Notes: generated by a model from the letters alone, not told the origin. DNA of 37,543 nucleotides from Piscicoccus intestinalis NBRC 104926 (GCF_001515525.1 NZ_BCNQ01000041.1:1-37543); one strand, 5' to 3'. Shown: positions 7,976 through 16,744, numbered from the stretch's first letter. Program-made: numbers and translations.

Positions 7976-10197
7976 CAGACCGCCTGCAGCACGCCCGCGA
8001 TCGGAGCGAGGGCGCGGTCCCAGCCGTAGCGGTCGAGCATCGCCTGCACGTCGGACTCGTCGAGCACCAGCGGCCCCTCGTCGAGGGCGCGGCGCACACC
8101 GTCGCAGAACGCCTGCGCGTCCTGCGGCGTCTGCAGGATGGCCCGCTCGGGCAGCCCGTCGAGGCCGGACGCGCCGACGACCGTCGACACGCTCGGCAGC
8201 GCGTAGGCCACGTATTCGAGCAGCTTGATGCGCGACCCGCCGCCCTCGAGGAGCGGGGCCACGCCGAGGCGGGCCCGGGCCAGCAGCGGCTCCATGCTCG
8301 GCACGTCGGCCTCGACCCGGGCGTGGCCCGCGGCCTCGACGCGCCGCACGAAGTCGGCGGAGGGGTTGCGCCCGGCGACGGTGAGCACGAGGTTCGGGCG
8401 CTCGGCGACGAGGTCGCGCCAGGCCTGCGACTCCAGCAGCCACAGGATGCCGTTGACATTGGGTCGCCAGTCGAGCGCGCCGGTGAACAGCAACTCGTCG
8501 GCGTTGATGCGGCCCTCGCGCTCCGCCTCCCGGCGCAGCGGACGGGTCGGCGGCGTCACGCCGTTGCGGGCGACGACAACCGCGTTGCCGTCGGTGTCGG
8601 CGGTGACCGCCTCCCCGTCGGCGGCGGTGCACACGACGGTCGGGCGCCGAGCTCCCACGCTCTTCTCGAGGTGACGAAGCAGCCGGGACTCGGCGAGCGC
8701 GGCGTAGTGCTGCCACCCGGTCTCGGCCTCGGCGCGCTGGTGCATGAGGTCGGACTCGACGTTGTGGGTGCTCAGCACGACCGGCAGGTCCGCCGGGAGC
8801 AGGCGCTCCACACCGAAGACGCAGGTGTGGTCGACGACGGCCGCGCGGAACGGGCCGAGCTGGTCGAGGGTCTCGCGCAGCCCGACGAGCAGGGGGCTGC
8901 CGCAGGTGCGGGGCGCGCCGATGCTGCGGTAGGTGAACACGGTGGCCGCGTCGGCAGCCAGGCTGCGCTCCGGCGCGGTGCGCAGCTGTTCGATGACGAT
9001 CTGGCCGTCGGCATCGCGACGGGCCCCGTGCACACCCTTGGGGTGCACGACGACGACGTTGCCGTGGCCGGCGAGCCAGCGCACCATCGCCAGCGTGCGC
9101 AACATGCCACCGGAGGTCGCCGGCAGACCGAACTCCTTGGTGACGAACAGGAACGGGGCGGCGGAGCCGCCGACCTCGTCGTTGTGCTCCGGCTCGGTCG
9201 ACTCGAACCGCTCCCGCGCCACCTCGACTCCCCCGACGTACGCGGTGCGTTCCAGGAGGCCGCCGATGTAAGCCCGGTACTGGGCCGCGAGGTCGTCGTT
9301 GCCCTGCAACCGGCGCTGCGCGGACCGCAGCGCGTAGCCCAGCGCCATCGAGCCGCGCATCGTCTTGGCCGCCACGCCGCCGTGGTACCGCTCGACGTAG
9401 TTGGCGAAGGAGGCGCCGCGCAGGCGCAGCATCTCCTTCGAGGGCGCCCCGGAGCCACCCGCGCCGTGCGGCACGACGATGTCGGCGCGCAACACCTGGC
9501 GCAGGCCCGCCTCCCGGGCGCGACGGCCGAACGACATGTCCTCGTTGTAGACGAAGAACGACTCGTCGAAGCCGCCGAGCTCGCGGAACGTCTGCGCGCG
9601 CACGACCATGCACGCACCGGTCGTCCACTCCAGGTCGAGCTGCTCCCCGAGTTGGGGCTTGGCGTAGATGCCGGCCGTCGGCATCCGCTTGTGCAGGCCG
9701 AAGGCGAACACGGCGGTACGGGCGATGCTGGGCTCCCACCCACCGACGCCGATCTCCACGTCGCCGTCGTGCCCGGTCACCGTCGCGGCGTGCGAGGCCG
9801 CGTCGGAGTCGGCGGCCAGGCCGCTCGCGAGGGCCAGCAGGTCGTCGGCGGTCGGGCGCGAGTCGGGGTTGACGAACGCGACGAACCGCGCCTCGCTGGT
9901 GAAGGCGCCGAGGTTCGCGGCACGCGCGAAGCCTTGACCGCCTCCGTCGAGGTATCGCACGTGCGGCATCGCGTGGTCCAGCTCGTGCAGGTCGTCGGCG
10001 CCGCCGGAGTTGTCGACGACGGCCACCTGCACCTGCGGGCCCCACAGCTGCAGCAGGGCCTCGACGTGGGGGCGACTGCGGTAGCTGACGAGCACGACCT
10101 CGATGTCGGACAGTTCGACCTGCCCTGCCTCGGTCACGTCCTGTGTCTCCTGACGATGCTCGGTGGTGGCCTCGGTCGGCCGGATGGATGTTGTCAC
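7975..10197 (-). CDS. GT2-GT4 fusion glycosyltransferase
   Basis: A 740-residue two-domain enzyme. Residues about 30-300 form a rhamnosyltransferase-like GT2 domain: IEVVLVSYRSRPHVEALL, AVVDNSGGADD, FVAFVNPDSRP, then GGFDESFFVYNEDMSFGRRA. Residues about 385-740 form a GT-B family 4 domain: FLFVTKEFGLPATSGGMLRT, LSTHNVESDLMHQRAE, LLFTGALDWRPNVNGILWL, VAPLLEGGGSRIKLLEY. It should thus add two sugars in succession to a surface glycan. I chose GTG at 10197, about 9 bases after GGGGGGAA; upstream in-frame codons to 10551 give an Arg/Gly-rich sequence with no family resemblance. The tandem repeat TGTCCACGGC lies just upstream. Confidence 0.85.
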   Translation of the reverse strand: MTTSIRPTEATTEHRQETQDVTEAGQVELSDIEVVLVSYRSRPHVEALLQLWGPQVQVAVVDNSGGADDLHELDHAMPHVRYLDGGGQGFARAANLGAFTSEARFVAFVNPDSRPTADDLLALASGLAADSDAASHAATVTGHDGDVEIGVGGWEPSIARTAVFAFGLHKRMPTAGIYAKPQLGEQLDLEWTTGACMVVRAQTFRELGGFDESFFVYNEDMSFGRRAREAGLRQVLRADIVVPHGAGGSGAPSKEMLRLRGASFANYVERYHGGVAAKTMRGSMALGYALRSAQRRLQGNDDLAAQYRAYIGGLLERTAYVGGVEVARERFESTEPEHNDEVGGSAAPFLFVTKEFGLPATSGGMLRTLAMVRWLAGHGNVVVVHPKGVHGARRDADGQIVIEQLRTAPERSLAADAATVFTYRSIGAPRTCGSPLLVGLRETLDQLGPFRAAVVDHTCVFGVERLLPADLPVVLSTHNVESDLMHQRAEAETGWQHYAALAESRLLRHLEKSVGARRPTVVCTAADGEAVTADTDGNAVVVARNGVTPPTRPLRREAEREGRINADELLFTGALDWRPNVNGILWLLESQAWRDLVAERPNLVLTVAGRNPSADFVRRVEAAGHARVEADVPSMEPLLARARLGVAPLLEGGGSRIKLLEYVAYALPSVSTVVGASGLDGLPERAILQTPQDAQAFCDGVRRALDEGPLVLDESDVQAMLDRYGWDRALAPIAGVLQAV

Positions 10198-10213
10198 TGT
10201 GCCATTCCCCCCA

Positions 10214-10233
10214 TGTCCACGGCTGTCCACGGC
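10214..10233. repeat. Tandem 10-bp repeat TGTCCACGGC x2 upstream of the fusion glycosyltransferase
   Basis: Two perfect head-to-tail copies sit 17-36 bases before the GTG start of the minus-strand gene, in the 5' leader or promoter. They may bind a regulator. The TGTCCAC core recurs in the nrdR and comEA upstream regions. Confidence 0.5.
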
Positions 10234-10551
10234 GGGTCGCACCGGTCCCGGGCGACCTGTCGCGCCTGTCGCGGTCGTGCTCGTCGTTCGTCCCCCGCCC
10301 CCGGGGTCGAACGCGCGCTTGCTCGATTGCGTCCTTTTCTTGCGTCGGTCGACGGCCTGCGAGCGGAGGGCGACCGCGCGGACCACGCCCCGCCTCGAAC
10401 CCGGCGATCCCGAGCGGCGGACCGCCAGGGCGCCCAGGTGGCCGGATGGTGCGCTCCTCGCGCCTACCCCGCACGTCGGCACCGGCCGTGCAGACCTTCG
10501 GCGACGATACCCCGCGACCCACGCGAACGACGAACCACAGGGGTGCAACAC

Positions 10552-10571
10552 GCAGTGCGGTGGGGCACTGC
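10552..10571. promoter_or_regulatory. Inverted repeat in the divergent EPS promoter region
   Basis: GCAGTGC and GCACTGC are perfect inverted 7-mers around a 6-base spacer, midway between the two divergent genes. They look like an operator or a short hairpin. The rest of 10198-10660 shows no acceptable gene. Confidence 0.35.
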
Positions 10572-10660
10572 ATCGGGGCCTGCAGCGCCTCCCCGAACCC
10601 AGAGCTTGAACGTGTTAGGTTTCGACGGCATGCCGCTCACAGACCGGTGTCCAAGCTCGG

Positions 10661-10870
10661 TATGATGTGTGAATTCCGTTAGGGCACAACACGATGGCTT
10701 TCCTGGCGTGACGTGACCACCAGTCAGTGTCTAGACTCTGGTCTGTCGTCCAAGTCAGCCGTTCGGTTCAAGGGTGCAACGGAAGCAGGACGGCAGTGGG
10801 GTTTCGGGGGCTACGACACACATCGCTTCGGCGAGCGCGTCGTAGTGGTTTTTTTCGTTATCTGGGAGGG
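10661..10870 (+). promoter_or_regulatory. Promoter and structured leader of the EPS sugar-phosphotransferase gene
   Basis: TATGAT (10661-10666) is a good -10 box, though no good -35 is seen. Downstream come a 5-codon open frame (ATG 10694, M-A-F-L-A, stop 10709-10711), a GTCTAGAC palindrome (10729-10736), then a helix of 8 pairs joining 10744-10751 to 10788-10795 (one G-T pair) that encloses a CCGTT/AACGG hairpin (10759-10763 with 10778-10782). A terminator-like hairpin with seven Ts follows at 10811-10855, and the ribosome binding site GGAGGG at 10865-10870. GTCGT (10745-10749) in the first helix is complementary to ACGAC (10813-10817) in the terminator arm, so the structures could exclude each other. 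It matches no riboswitch class I can recognise. Confidence 0.5.
10811..10855 (+). terminator. Intrinsic-terminator-like hairpin in the EPS leader
   Basis: CTACGAC (10811-10817) pairs with GTCGTAG (10839-10845); inside, TCGC and GCGA close a TTCG tetraloop (10823-10834). Seven Ts follow at 10849-10855. It stands 24 bases before the TTG start, on the sense strand, so it would cut transcription before the gene unless relieved. T-run terminators are uncommon in such GC-rich genomes. Confidence 0.65.
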
Positions 10871-10878
10871 GACTTCTC

Positions 10879-12447
10879 TTGTCTATTCACGAACGAGAGG
10901 CTGCTCGGGAGGAGCGACACGCACGCCGTGTCGAGCGCCCGCGCGTCGCAACTCGCTCGACGACGTCGCTGAGGGGAGCGACGTCGCTGTCCGCGCCGTC
11001 CATGGACGGCGACATCTTCAGCCACGCGCCGCGCACCGGCACGTGGTCTGACAAGTACACGCACCGACTGCTCGGCCTGGACTTCCTGGTCGGCGCGGTC
11101 GTCGTGACGCTGGCGCTCGTGCTGGGCCCGGCTCGCGAGGACGTCGGCAGCGGCTACATCATGGCCAGCCTGGCGATGCCGTTCGTGTGGGTCGCGATGC
11201 TGGCGCTGTCGCGCGCCTACGAGCGTCGGTATCTGGGCGTCTCCGACGAGGAGTACCGCGCGGTGGCGCGGGCGACCGTCACCTTGCTCGGCGTGCTGGC
11301 CGTGGCCGGCATGTTCGTCAAGGTGCAGTGGAGCCGCATGTACGTCATCACGCTGATCGTCGGGCTCTTCGCCCTCGGCGTGCTCGCCCGGCGGCTCATG
11401 CGGCACTGGCTGCACGCGCTGCGCCGCAACGGTCGGCTCATGCAGCGCACGGTCGTCGTCGGCCGGGCCGACGCGGTCGCCGAGCTGATCCGCAACATCA
11501 AGAGCTCCCCCGACCAGGGCATGGAGCCGGTCGCGGTGTGCACCTCGGCGATGGATGCTCGCGACTCGGAGTGGAACTCCACGACCGACATCGAGAACGT
11601 GCCGGTCATGGGTTCGCCGCTGGAGGCGATCTCCGCCGTCGACCTGGTCGACGCCGAGGTCGTCGTGGTGACCTCGCACCCGGAGCTCGCCGGCAAGCAG
11701 CTGCGCCGCCTCGCGTGGGCGCTGGAGGAGCGGGGCGTCGAGCTCGTCGTCTCCACCGGCCTCCTCGACGTCGCGGGCCCGCGCCTGTCGATCCGGCAGT
11801 CCACGGACATGTCGCTGCTGCACATCGAGCGCCCTGCGGCCACGCGCCGCTCGGTGATCCTCAAGAGCCTCATGGACCGCACGCTCGCCTTCTTCCTCAT
11901 CCTCATGCTGTCGCCGCTGTTCATCGGGATCGCGCTCGCCATCAAGGTGACCGACCCGGGCCCGGTGATCTTCCGGCAGAAGCGGGTGGGTGTGCGCGGC
12001 GAGATGTTCACCATCTACAAGTTCCGCACGATGTGCGTCGACGCGGAGAAGAAGCTCGAGTCGCTGCTGCACATGTCCGACGGCAACGCCGTGCAGTTCA
12101 AGATGAAGCGCGACCCGCGCATCACCGGCATCGGCCACTTCCTGCGCAAGTACAGCCTCGACGAGCTGCCCCAGCTGTTCAACGTGCTGTTCGGCACGAT
12201 GTCGCTGGTCGGACCGCGTCCGCAGAGCCAGGCCGAGGTCGAGCAGTACGAGCCCGACGCGATGCGCCGGCTGCACGTGCGCCCCGGCATGACCGGTCTG
12301 TGGCAGATCAGCGGCCGCAGCAACCTCGACTGGGAGCAGTCGATCCGGCTCGACCTGCGCTACGTCGACAACTGGTCGCCGATCGTCGACCTGCAGATCC
12401 TGTTCCGCACGTTCCGTGCGGTGGTCGCGGGATCCGGGGCGTACTGA
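10879..12447 (+). CDS. Polyprenyl-phosphate sugar-1-phosphate transferase (EPS initiation)
   Basis: A 522-residue membrane enzyme that transfers a sugar phosphate from a nucleotide sugar to undecaprenyl phosphate, starting a lipid-linked polysaccharide unit. An N-terminal block of four membrane segments (about 60-180) is followed by a Rossmann-like region with RTVVVGRADAVAELI, a fifth hydrophobic segment (MDRTLAFFLILMLSPLF), and the cytoplasmic catalytic domain: FRQKRVGVRGEMFTIYKFRT, DELPQLFNVLFGTMSLVGPR, and RPGMTGLWQISGRSN. These are the bacterial sugar-transferase signatures. The start is TTG at 10879, set by GGGAGGGG about 9 bases upstream. The leader carries a probable attenuator; a 15-bp hairpin lies after the stop. 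Confidence 0.9.
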   Translation: MSIHEREAAREERHARRVERPRVATRSTTSLRGATSLSAPSMDGDIFSHAPRTGTWSDKYTHRLLGLDFLVGAVVVTLALVLGPAREDVGSGYIMASLAMPFVWVAMLALSRAYERRYLGVSDEEYRAVARATVTLLGVLAVAGMFVKVQWSRMYVITLIVGLFALGVLARRLMRHWLHALRRNGRLMQRTVVVGRADAVAELIRNIKSSPDQGMEPVAVCTSAMDARDSEWNSTTDIENVPVMGSPLEAISAVDLVDAEVVVVTSHPELAGKQLRRLAWALEERGVELVVSTGLLDVAGPRLSIRQSTDMSLLHIERPAATRRSVILKSLMDRTLAFFLILMLSPLFIGIALAIKVTDPGPVIFRQKRVGVRGEMFTIYKFRTMCVDAEKKLESLLHMSDGNAVQFKMKRDPRITGIGHFLRKYSLDELPQLFNVLFGTMSLVGPRPQSQAEVEQYEPDAMRRLHVRPGMTGLWQISGRSNLDWEQSIRLDLRYVDNWSPIVDLQILFRTFRAVVAGSGAY

Positions 12448-12497
12448 TTCGTTAGACCCGCGCAGGCTGCGGCCGGCGCAGGCACGACACACGCGAG

Positions 12498-12535
12498 AGG
12501 CGCTCAATCTGACCTGGGGTTCGGATTGAGCGCCT
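12498..12535. terminator. Bidirectional hairpin terminator between EPS transferase and CapA genes
   Basis: A 15-bp stem (12498-12512 with 12521-12535, one T-G pair) encloses an 8-base loop and is followed on the plus strand by TTTC. It serves the plus-strand transferase gene and faces the convergent CapA-type gene. Confidence 0.75.
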
Positions 12536-12591
12536 TTCGCGTATCCGGGGTCCCTTCCGGCGGCGGCCGCGCGTCGTGCTCAGCGGTCTGT

Positions 12592-13848
12592 TCAGCGGCC
12601 TTCGCGGGCTCCCTCGCGGGTCGCGCCGAGCGAGGTGACGACCTTGACGACGTTGGCGCGGGCCGCCTTGAGACGGGCCTGCTGCCCGCGAGCGAGGCGC
12701 GGGTCGGCCAGCGCCGCGGAGACGGGGGCGACCCGCACGGGCCGCCCCGCGGACTCGCGCAGGATGACCGTCGGCACATACTCCAAGGCGCTGACCTTCC
12801 ACCGCGGTGAGCCGCTCAGCGGCGTGAACGTCACCCGCGCGGTGACCCCCTCGTACGTGCCGGAGCGGCTCGCGGCCTGATGGGCGACGGCGTTGCCGAG
12901 GCCGTACAACACCCAGGTGGAGCCGACCCGCTGGAACGGCTGCACCACGTGGGCGTGGTGGCCGTACACGAGGTCGAACTGGCCGGACCGGCTCAACGCG
13001 GTGGCGATGCTCTTCTGCTGAGCGGTCGGGGCGTTGCGGTACTCCTGCCCCCAGTGCAGGGCAGCGAGCACGACGTCGGCGCCGGCGGCGCGGGCCCGCT
13101 TCGCCTCGCCGATGAGGCGGGCCGGGTCGATGGTGCCGACGGCCCACGCCTTGTCGCGGGGCAACCGGAGCCCGTTGAGGCCGTAGGTGCCGCTGACGAC
13201 CGCGACCCGCACACCCTTGACGGTCATGATCAGCGGCCGACGAGCCTGTTGCGCGGTGGCCCAACTGCCGGTGTGCGCCAGCCCGGCCGCGTCGAGCGCC
13301 CTCGTCGTGCGCGCCAACCCGGTGAAGGAGTCGTCGATCGTGTGATTGGAGGCGGTGGTGCACGCGTCGTAGCCGGCCCATGTCAGCGCCGGCAGGATCT
13401 GCGGCGGCACGGTGAACGACGGGTACCCGCGGAACGGGCCACCGGGTTTGCCGACGGGCGTCTCGAGGTGACAGATGGCCAGGTCGGCCCCGGACACGAG
13501 CGGGCGCATCGCCCCGATGAGGGGCCGGAAGTCATAGGGCCGCGCGCCGCTGCGTTTGCCGTCGGCGGCCGCAGTGCGCCACAGCGTCGGATGCAGCAGC
13601 ATGTCTCCGTTGAGCACGACCGTGAACGCGGTGCGGGTGCGGGCCGCCGCCACCCCGGACGCTGCGTCACTCGACGGGCGCGTCGCACCAGATGCGTCGG
13701 TGGTCGAGGTCGTGGCCGGCGCGGCGGGCGTCTCACGGGCGATGTCCTCGACGCCGAGGAGGGTGGCGGCGGCACCCGCACCGATGACGACGGCCACGAC
13801 GATGGCGGCGGCGCCCGCTCGGGCTCCGCGTCGGGTGGTGCCGGACAT
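12592..13848 (-). CDS. CapA family (poly-gamma-glutamate / metallophosphatase-like) surface protein
   Basis: The 418-residue protein has an N-terminal membrane anchor or signal (AGAAAIVVAVVIGAGAAATLL), a Thr/Ser/Ala linker, and a CapA/PgsA-type domain of the metallophosphatase fold. Metal-site motifs visible are NGDMLLHP, ICHLETPVG, TASNHTIDDS, ALHWGQEY and YGHHAHVVQPF. CapA proteins are linked to capsule polyglutamate export, but many actinobacterial members stand apart from capB/capC, as here, and their substrate is unknown. Its place beside polysaccharide genes suggests a role at the cell surface. The ATG at 13848 has GAGGAGG about 6 bases upstream. Confidence 0.85.
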   Translation of the reverse strand: MSGTTRRGARAGAAAIVVAVVIGAGAAATLLGVEDIARETPAAPATTSTTDASGATRPSSDAASGVAAARTRTAFTVVLNGDMLLHPTLWRTAAADGKRSGARPYDFRPLIGAMRPLVSGADLAICHLETPVGKPGGPFRGYPSFTVPPQILPALTWAGYDACTTASNHTIDDSFTGLARTTRALDAAGLAHTGSWATAQQARRPLIMTVKGVRVAVVSGTYGLNGLRLPRDKAWAVGTIDPARLIGEAKRARAAGADVVLAALHWGQEYRNAPTAQQKSIATALSRSGQFDLVYGHHAHVVQPFQRVGSTWVLYGLGNAVAHQAASRSGTYEGVTARVTFTPLSGSPRWKVSALEYVPTVILRESAGRPVRVAPVSAALADPRLARGQQARLKAARANVVKVVTSLGATREGAREGR

Positions 13849-14145
13849 GGGACCTCCTCGCCGGACCTCTGTTCGATCACGGCCTCTGGCCTGTTCATCG
13901 GCCCGAGTGCCGACGGGCTGAGCGTCGCGAGGCGGTTGACTTGGCGGGTTCCCTTGACGTTCCTTTCGGTTCATCCGGTCGCAGGGTCGGGCGCGAGGTC
14001 CGGGTCGCCTCGGCGGGCACAATGGGCACGGGCGACCCCGAACTCGAGAGGCGGTTCCGATGGACGACTCAGCACGCCCGGGCTCGCGCGACGCAACACC
14101 ACCAGACGCCGGCGGCGCCGCCGGGCGCAGGTGGAGGGGGATGCC

Positions 14146-15159
14146 GTGAGTGAGGTTCCGCTGGTTCCCCCGGGTGCGCGAGCGCAGTGCCTGTCGGTGC
14201 CCGGCGGAACGGTGCGCGTGCTGCGGGACCGGGCCAGCGGCGACGACGCCGCCACCCCCGACACCGGCGACGCCACGGACGACACCGGCGACGCCACGGA
14301 CGACACCGGCGGGCCCCGGCCCGTGCCGGTGCTCCTCCTGCACGGCGGCGGCTCGGACTGCGCGGCGGTCTCCTGGTACGAGCTGTTCGAGACGATCGGC
14401 GGCTTCGGGCCGCCGGGCGGGCCGCGTGAGGACGCGCCTGCGCGCGCCGTCTACGCTCCCGACCTGCCCGGTTTCGGGCTCACGACGGTCTCCCCCGTCG
14501 GCGGCCCGGACCGGCAGGCGGCGTTCGTCGCCGACGTCGCGGACCGCCTCGGGGTGTCCCGGTGCGTGGTCGTCGGGGTGTCGATGGGCGGTGACGTGGC
14601 GCTCAATCTCGCGCTGGCCCGCCCCGATCTCGTGGCGGCGCTCGTGCTCATCGCGCCCGGTGGGCTGGTCCCGATTTTCCGCAATCGGCCGCTGCAGCTG
14701 CTCGCGTGGGCCGCGTCCCGGCTCCCGGAGCCGGTGCTGAACCCGCTGGTGCGGCTGGCCAACCGGCACATCGACGTGGCGCTGCGGTCGGTGGTTCGCG
14801 ATGTCGGCTCCCTCCCGGAGCCGGTGCGGCGCGAGTTCGCGGCGCAGGCGCGTCGTCACCCCGAGGGCCTGGGGTACCGGCGCTACAACCAGGCGACGCT
14901 CGGCCCGACGGGGATGCGCAACAACCTGCTGCCGGTCGTGGCGCGCATCGCCGCGCCGACGTTGTTCTTCCACGGCCGCGACGACGGCCTCGTCGACCCG
15001 CGGGGTTCGGCCCAGGCGGCCCGCCGCATGCCGCACGCTCGGCTGGTGCTCGTGCCGGAGTGCGGGCACTGGGCACAGCTGGAGGCGAGCCGACGATTCG
15101 CCGCCGAACTGCAGCGGTTCTTCGGCGATCTGGCCGATCTGGGGCTCTTGGAGGGGTGA
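14146..15159 (+). CDS. Alpha/beta-fold hydrolase
   Basis: A 337-residue hydrolase resembling the MhpC/BphD group. The oxyanion loop is LLLHGGGSD (about 64-71), the nucleophile Ser146 sits in VVGVSMGGD, the acid is an aspartate in HGRDDGLVD (about 276-284), and His308 lies in PECGHW. A lid region is at about 175-240. The substrate cannot be predicted. A 21-bp tandem duplication inserts an acidic GDATDDT repeat between the first two strands, an unusual place. GTG at 14146 has GGAGGGGG about 6 bases upstream. It is divergent from the CapA-type gene; 297 bases lie between them, holding nothing I recognise beyond two TTGAC motifs near 13936-13966. Confidence 0.85.
   Translation: MSEVPLVPPGARAQCLSVPGGTVRVLRDRASGDDAATPDTGDATDDTGDATDDTGGPRPVPVLLLHGGGSDCAAVSWYELFETIGGFGPPGGPREDAPARAVYAPDLPGFGLTTVSPVGGPDRQAAFVADVADRLGVSRCVVVGVSMGGDVALNLALARPDLVAALVLIAPGGLVPIFRNRPLQLLAWAASRLPEPVLNPLVRLANRHIDVALRSVVRDVGSLPEPVRREFAAQARRHPEGLGYRRYNQATLGPTGMRNNLLPVVARIAAPTLFFHGRDDGLVDPRGSAQAARRMPHARLVLVPECGHWAQLEASRRFAAELQRFFGDLADLGLLEG
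14260..14301. repeat. 21-bp tandem repeat within the hydrolase gene
   Basis: Two perfect 21-bp units (14260-14280 and 14281-14301) and a partial third encode the repeated acidic heptad. The length keeps the frame, so copy number could vary without breaking the gene. Confidence 0.8.
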
Positions 15160-15237
15160 CCTGCGCCGTCGGGCGGATCTGCAGCCCTCGCAGGTCAGCT
15201 TCTCGCGATCGCGCCGGCCTGTGACGCGGCTGAAAAA

Positions 15238-15278
15238 CGACGGCGAAGACGTAACAATCAGCTCTGGTTTCGCCGTCG
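15238..15278. promoter_or_regulatory. 10-bp inverted repeat upstream of the MFS transporter
   Basis: CGACGGCGAA and TTCGCCGTCG are perfect inverted 10-mers 21 bases apart, 23 bases before the transporter ATG. They could be an operator, a leader hairpin, or a terminator for the hydrolase gene ending at 15159. Confidence 0.4.
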
Positions 15279-15300
15279 AACCAGACGCCACAGTGCCGCA

Positions 15301-16744
15301 ATGGTCCTCGTTCACCAGGAGCCGCCCAGACGCTGGGAGGCCGACGACATCATCGTCACCGACCCGCCGGTGATCCGCCGCGCCATCGGCGCCGCGGCCA
15401 TCGGCAACACCACCGAGTGGTACGACTTCGGCGTCTACGCCTTCTTCGAGCCCACCATCCAGAAGGTTTTCTTCTCCGACCTCGACCACACGACCGGGCT
15501 CATCGCGACGTTCGCGCTGTTCGCCGTCGCGTTCCTCGTGCGCCCGTTCGGCGGGCTGCTCTTCGGACCGCTGGCCGACCGCATCGGTCGCAACAAGGTG
15601 CTCGCCACGACGATGATCCTCATGGCGCTGGGCACGTTCGCCATCGGTTGCATCCCCAGCCCGCAGTCGATCGGCCTGTGGGCGCCGGTGCTGCTGCTGT
15701 GCGCTCGTCTCGTGCAGGGCTTCTCGACCGGCGGCGAGTACGGCAACGCGATGACGTTCATCGCCGAGTACGCTCCCGACCGGCACCGCGGATTCCTCGG
15801 CAGCTGCCTCGAATTCGGCACCTACGTCGGGTACCTCATGGGCGCGGCAGCGGTGACCCTCACCGGCTTCCTGTTCACCGACGAGCAGATGCTCGACTGG
15901 GGTTGGCGGGTGCCGTTCTTCGTGGCCCTGCCGCTCGGCCTCGTCGGCGTCTACATGCGCGCCAAGCTGGCCGACACCCCCGCCTTCGAGCAGATGGAGG
16001 CGGAGTCCGAGGCCCGCGAGAAGGAGTTGCGCACCCGCCACACGGCGCGCGACCTGCTGGCGCTGTGGCCGTTCGTGCTCGTGTGCATGGGCCTGGTCAT
16101 CACGTGGAACGTGACGGCCTACATGCTCACCTCGTACGTGCCCACCTACGTCAGCTCGACGCTGCCGCACGCGACGGGCGGCGGGATCTCGCCACGCACC
16201 TCGGAGCTGCTGCAGATCGCCATCATGGCGATCGCGATGGTGACGATCCCGCTGGTCGGCCGCTACTCCGACCGGATCGGCCGCAAGCCGCTGCTGGTGG
16301 CGGGGTCGGTCATCATCTCCGTCGGCGCGTTCCCGATGTTCCTGCTCATGCAGGCCGACAGCGTCGGGTCGGTGTTCGCCGGGGCTGCTGCTCATGACCG
16401 CCGGCGCGGTGTGCTTCAGCGCCGCGATGCCCTCGACCCTGCCGTCGCTGTTCCCGACGCACCTGCGCGGCGCCGGCCTGTCGATCTCGTTCAACATCGC
16501 GGTCTCGCTGTTCGGCGGCACGACGTCGCTGATCTCGGGCTCGTTGGTGGCGGCGACGGGCAACCTCAACGCCCCGGCCTTCTACATGATCTTCGCCGGG
16601 GTCATCGGCCTCATCAGCGTCTGGCTGCTCTCGGAGCCCAACGGCCGCCGCATGTGGGGGTCGGCCCCGGCCGCCGTCGACCACGAGGAGGCCCGCGAGA
16701 TCGTCGAGCGCCAGCACGAACCGGAGTTCGCGGCCCGACTCTGA
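15301..16744 (+). pseudogene. MHS-type MFS transporter, frameshifted
   Basis: The first 361 codons read as a metabolite:H+ symporter (ShiA/ProP type): GNTTEWYDFGVYAFF, the loop motif GPLADRIGRNK, RLVQGFSTGGEYGNAMTF, and YSDRIGRKPLLV in the second half. At the GGGG run 16381-16384 the frame is lost: frame 1 turns into Arg-rich sequence, while a second frame from 16385 continues exactly where expected (LLLMTAGAVCFSAAMPSTLP, FNIAVSLFGGTTSLI) to the stop at 16742-16744. Deleting one G restores a 480-residue, 12-helix transporter, the family's usual size. It is either a recent pseudogene, a length-variable homopolymer, or a base error. The ATG at 15301 has no strong ribosome binding site. Confidence 0.85.

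Noticed and set aside
10157-10551. N-terminal extension of the GT2-GT4 protein to an ATG at 10551
   Set aside because: The extra sequence is Arg/Gly-rich with no domain, and the GTG at 10197 has a proper ribosome binding site.
8323-10665. 780-codon plus-strand frame over the GT2-GT4 gene
   Set aside because: Antisense shadow with no recognisable domain.
10744-10800. c-di-GMP (GEMM) riboswitch in the EPS leader
   Set aside because: Some G-rich and GCAA-like stretches are there, but the conserved tetraloop-receptor and core order are not; a covariance search would settle it.
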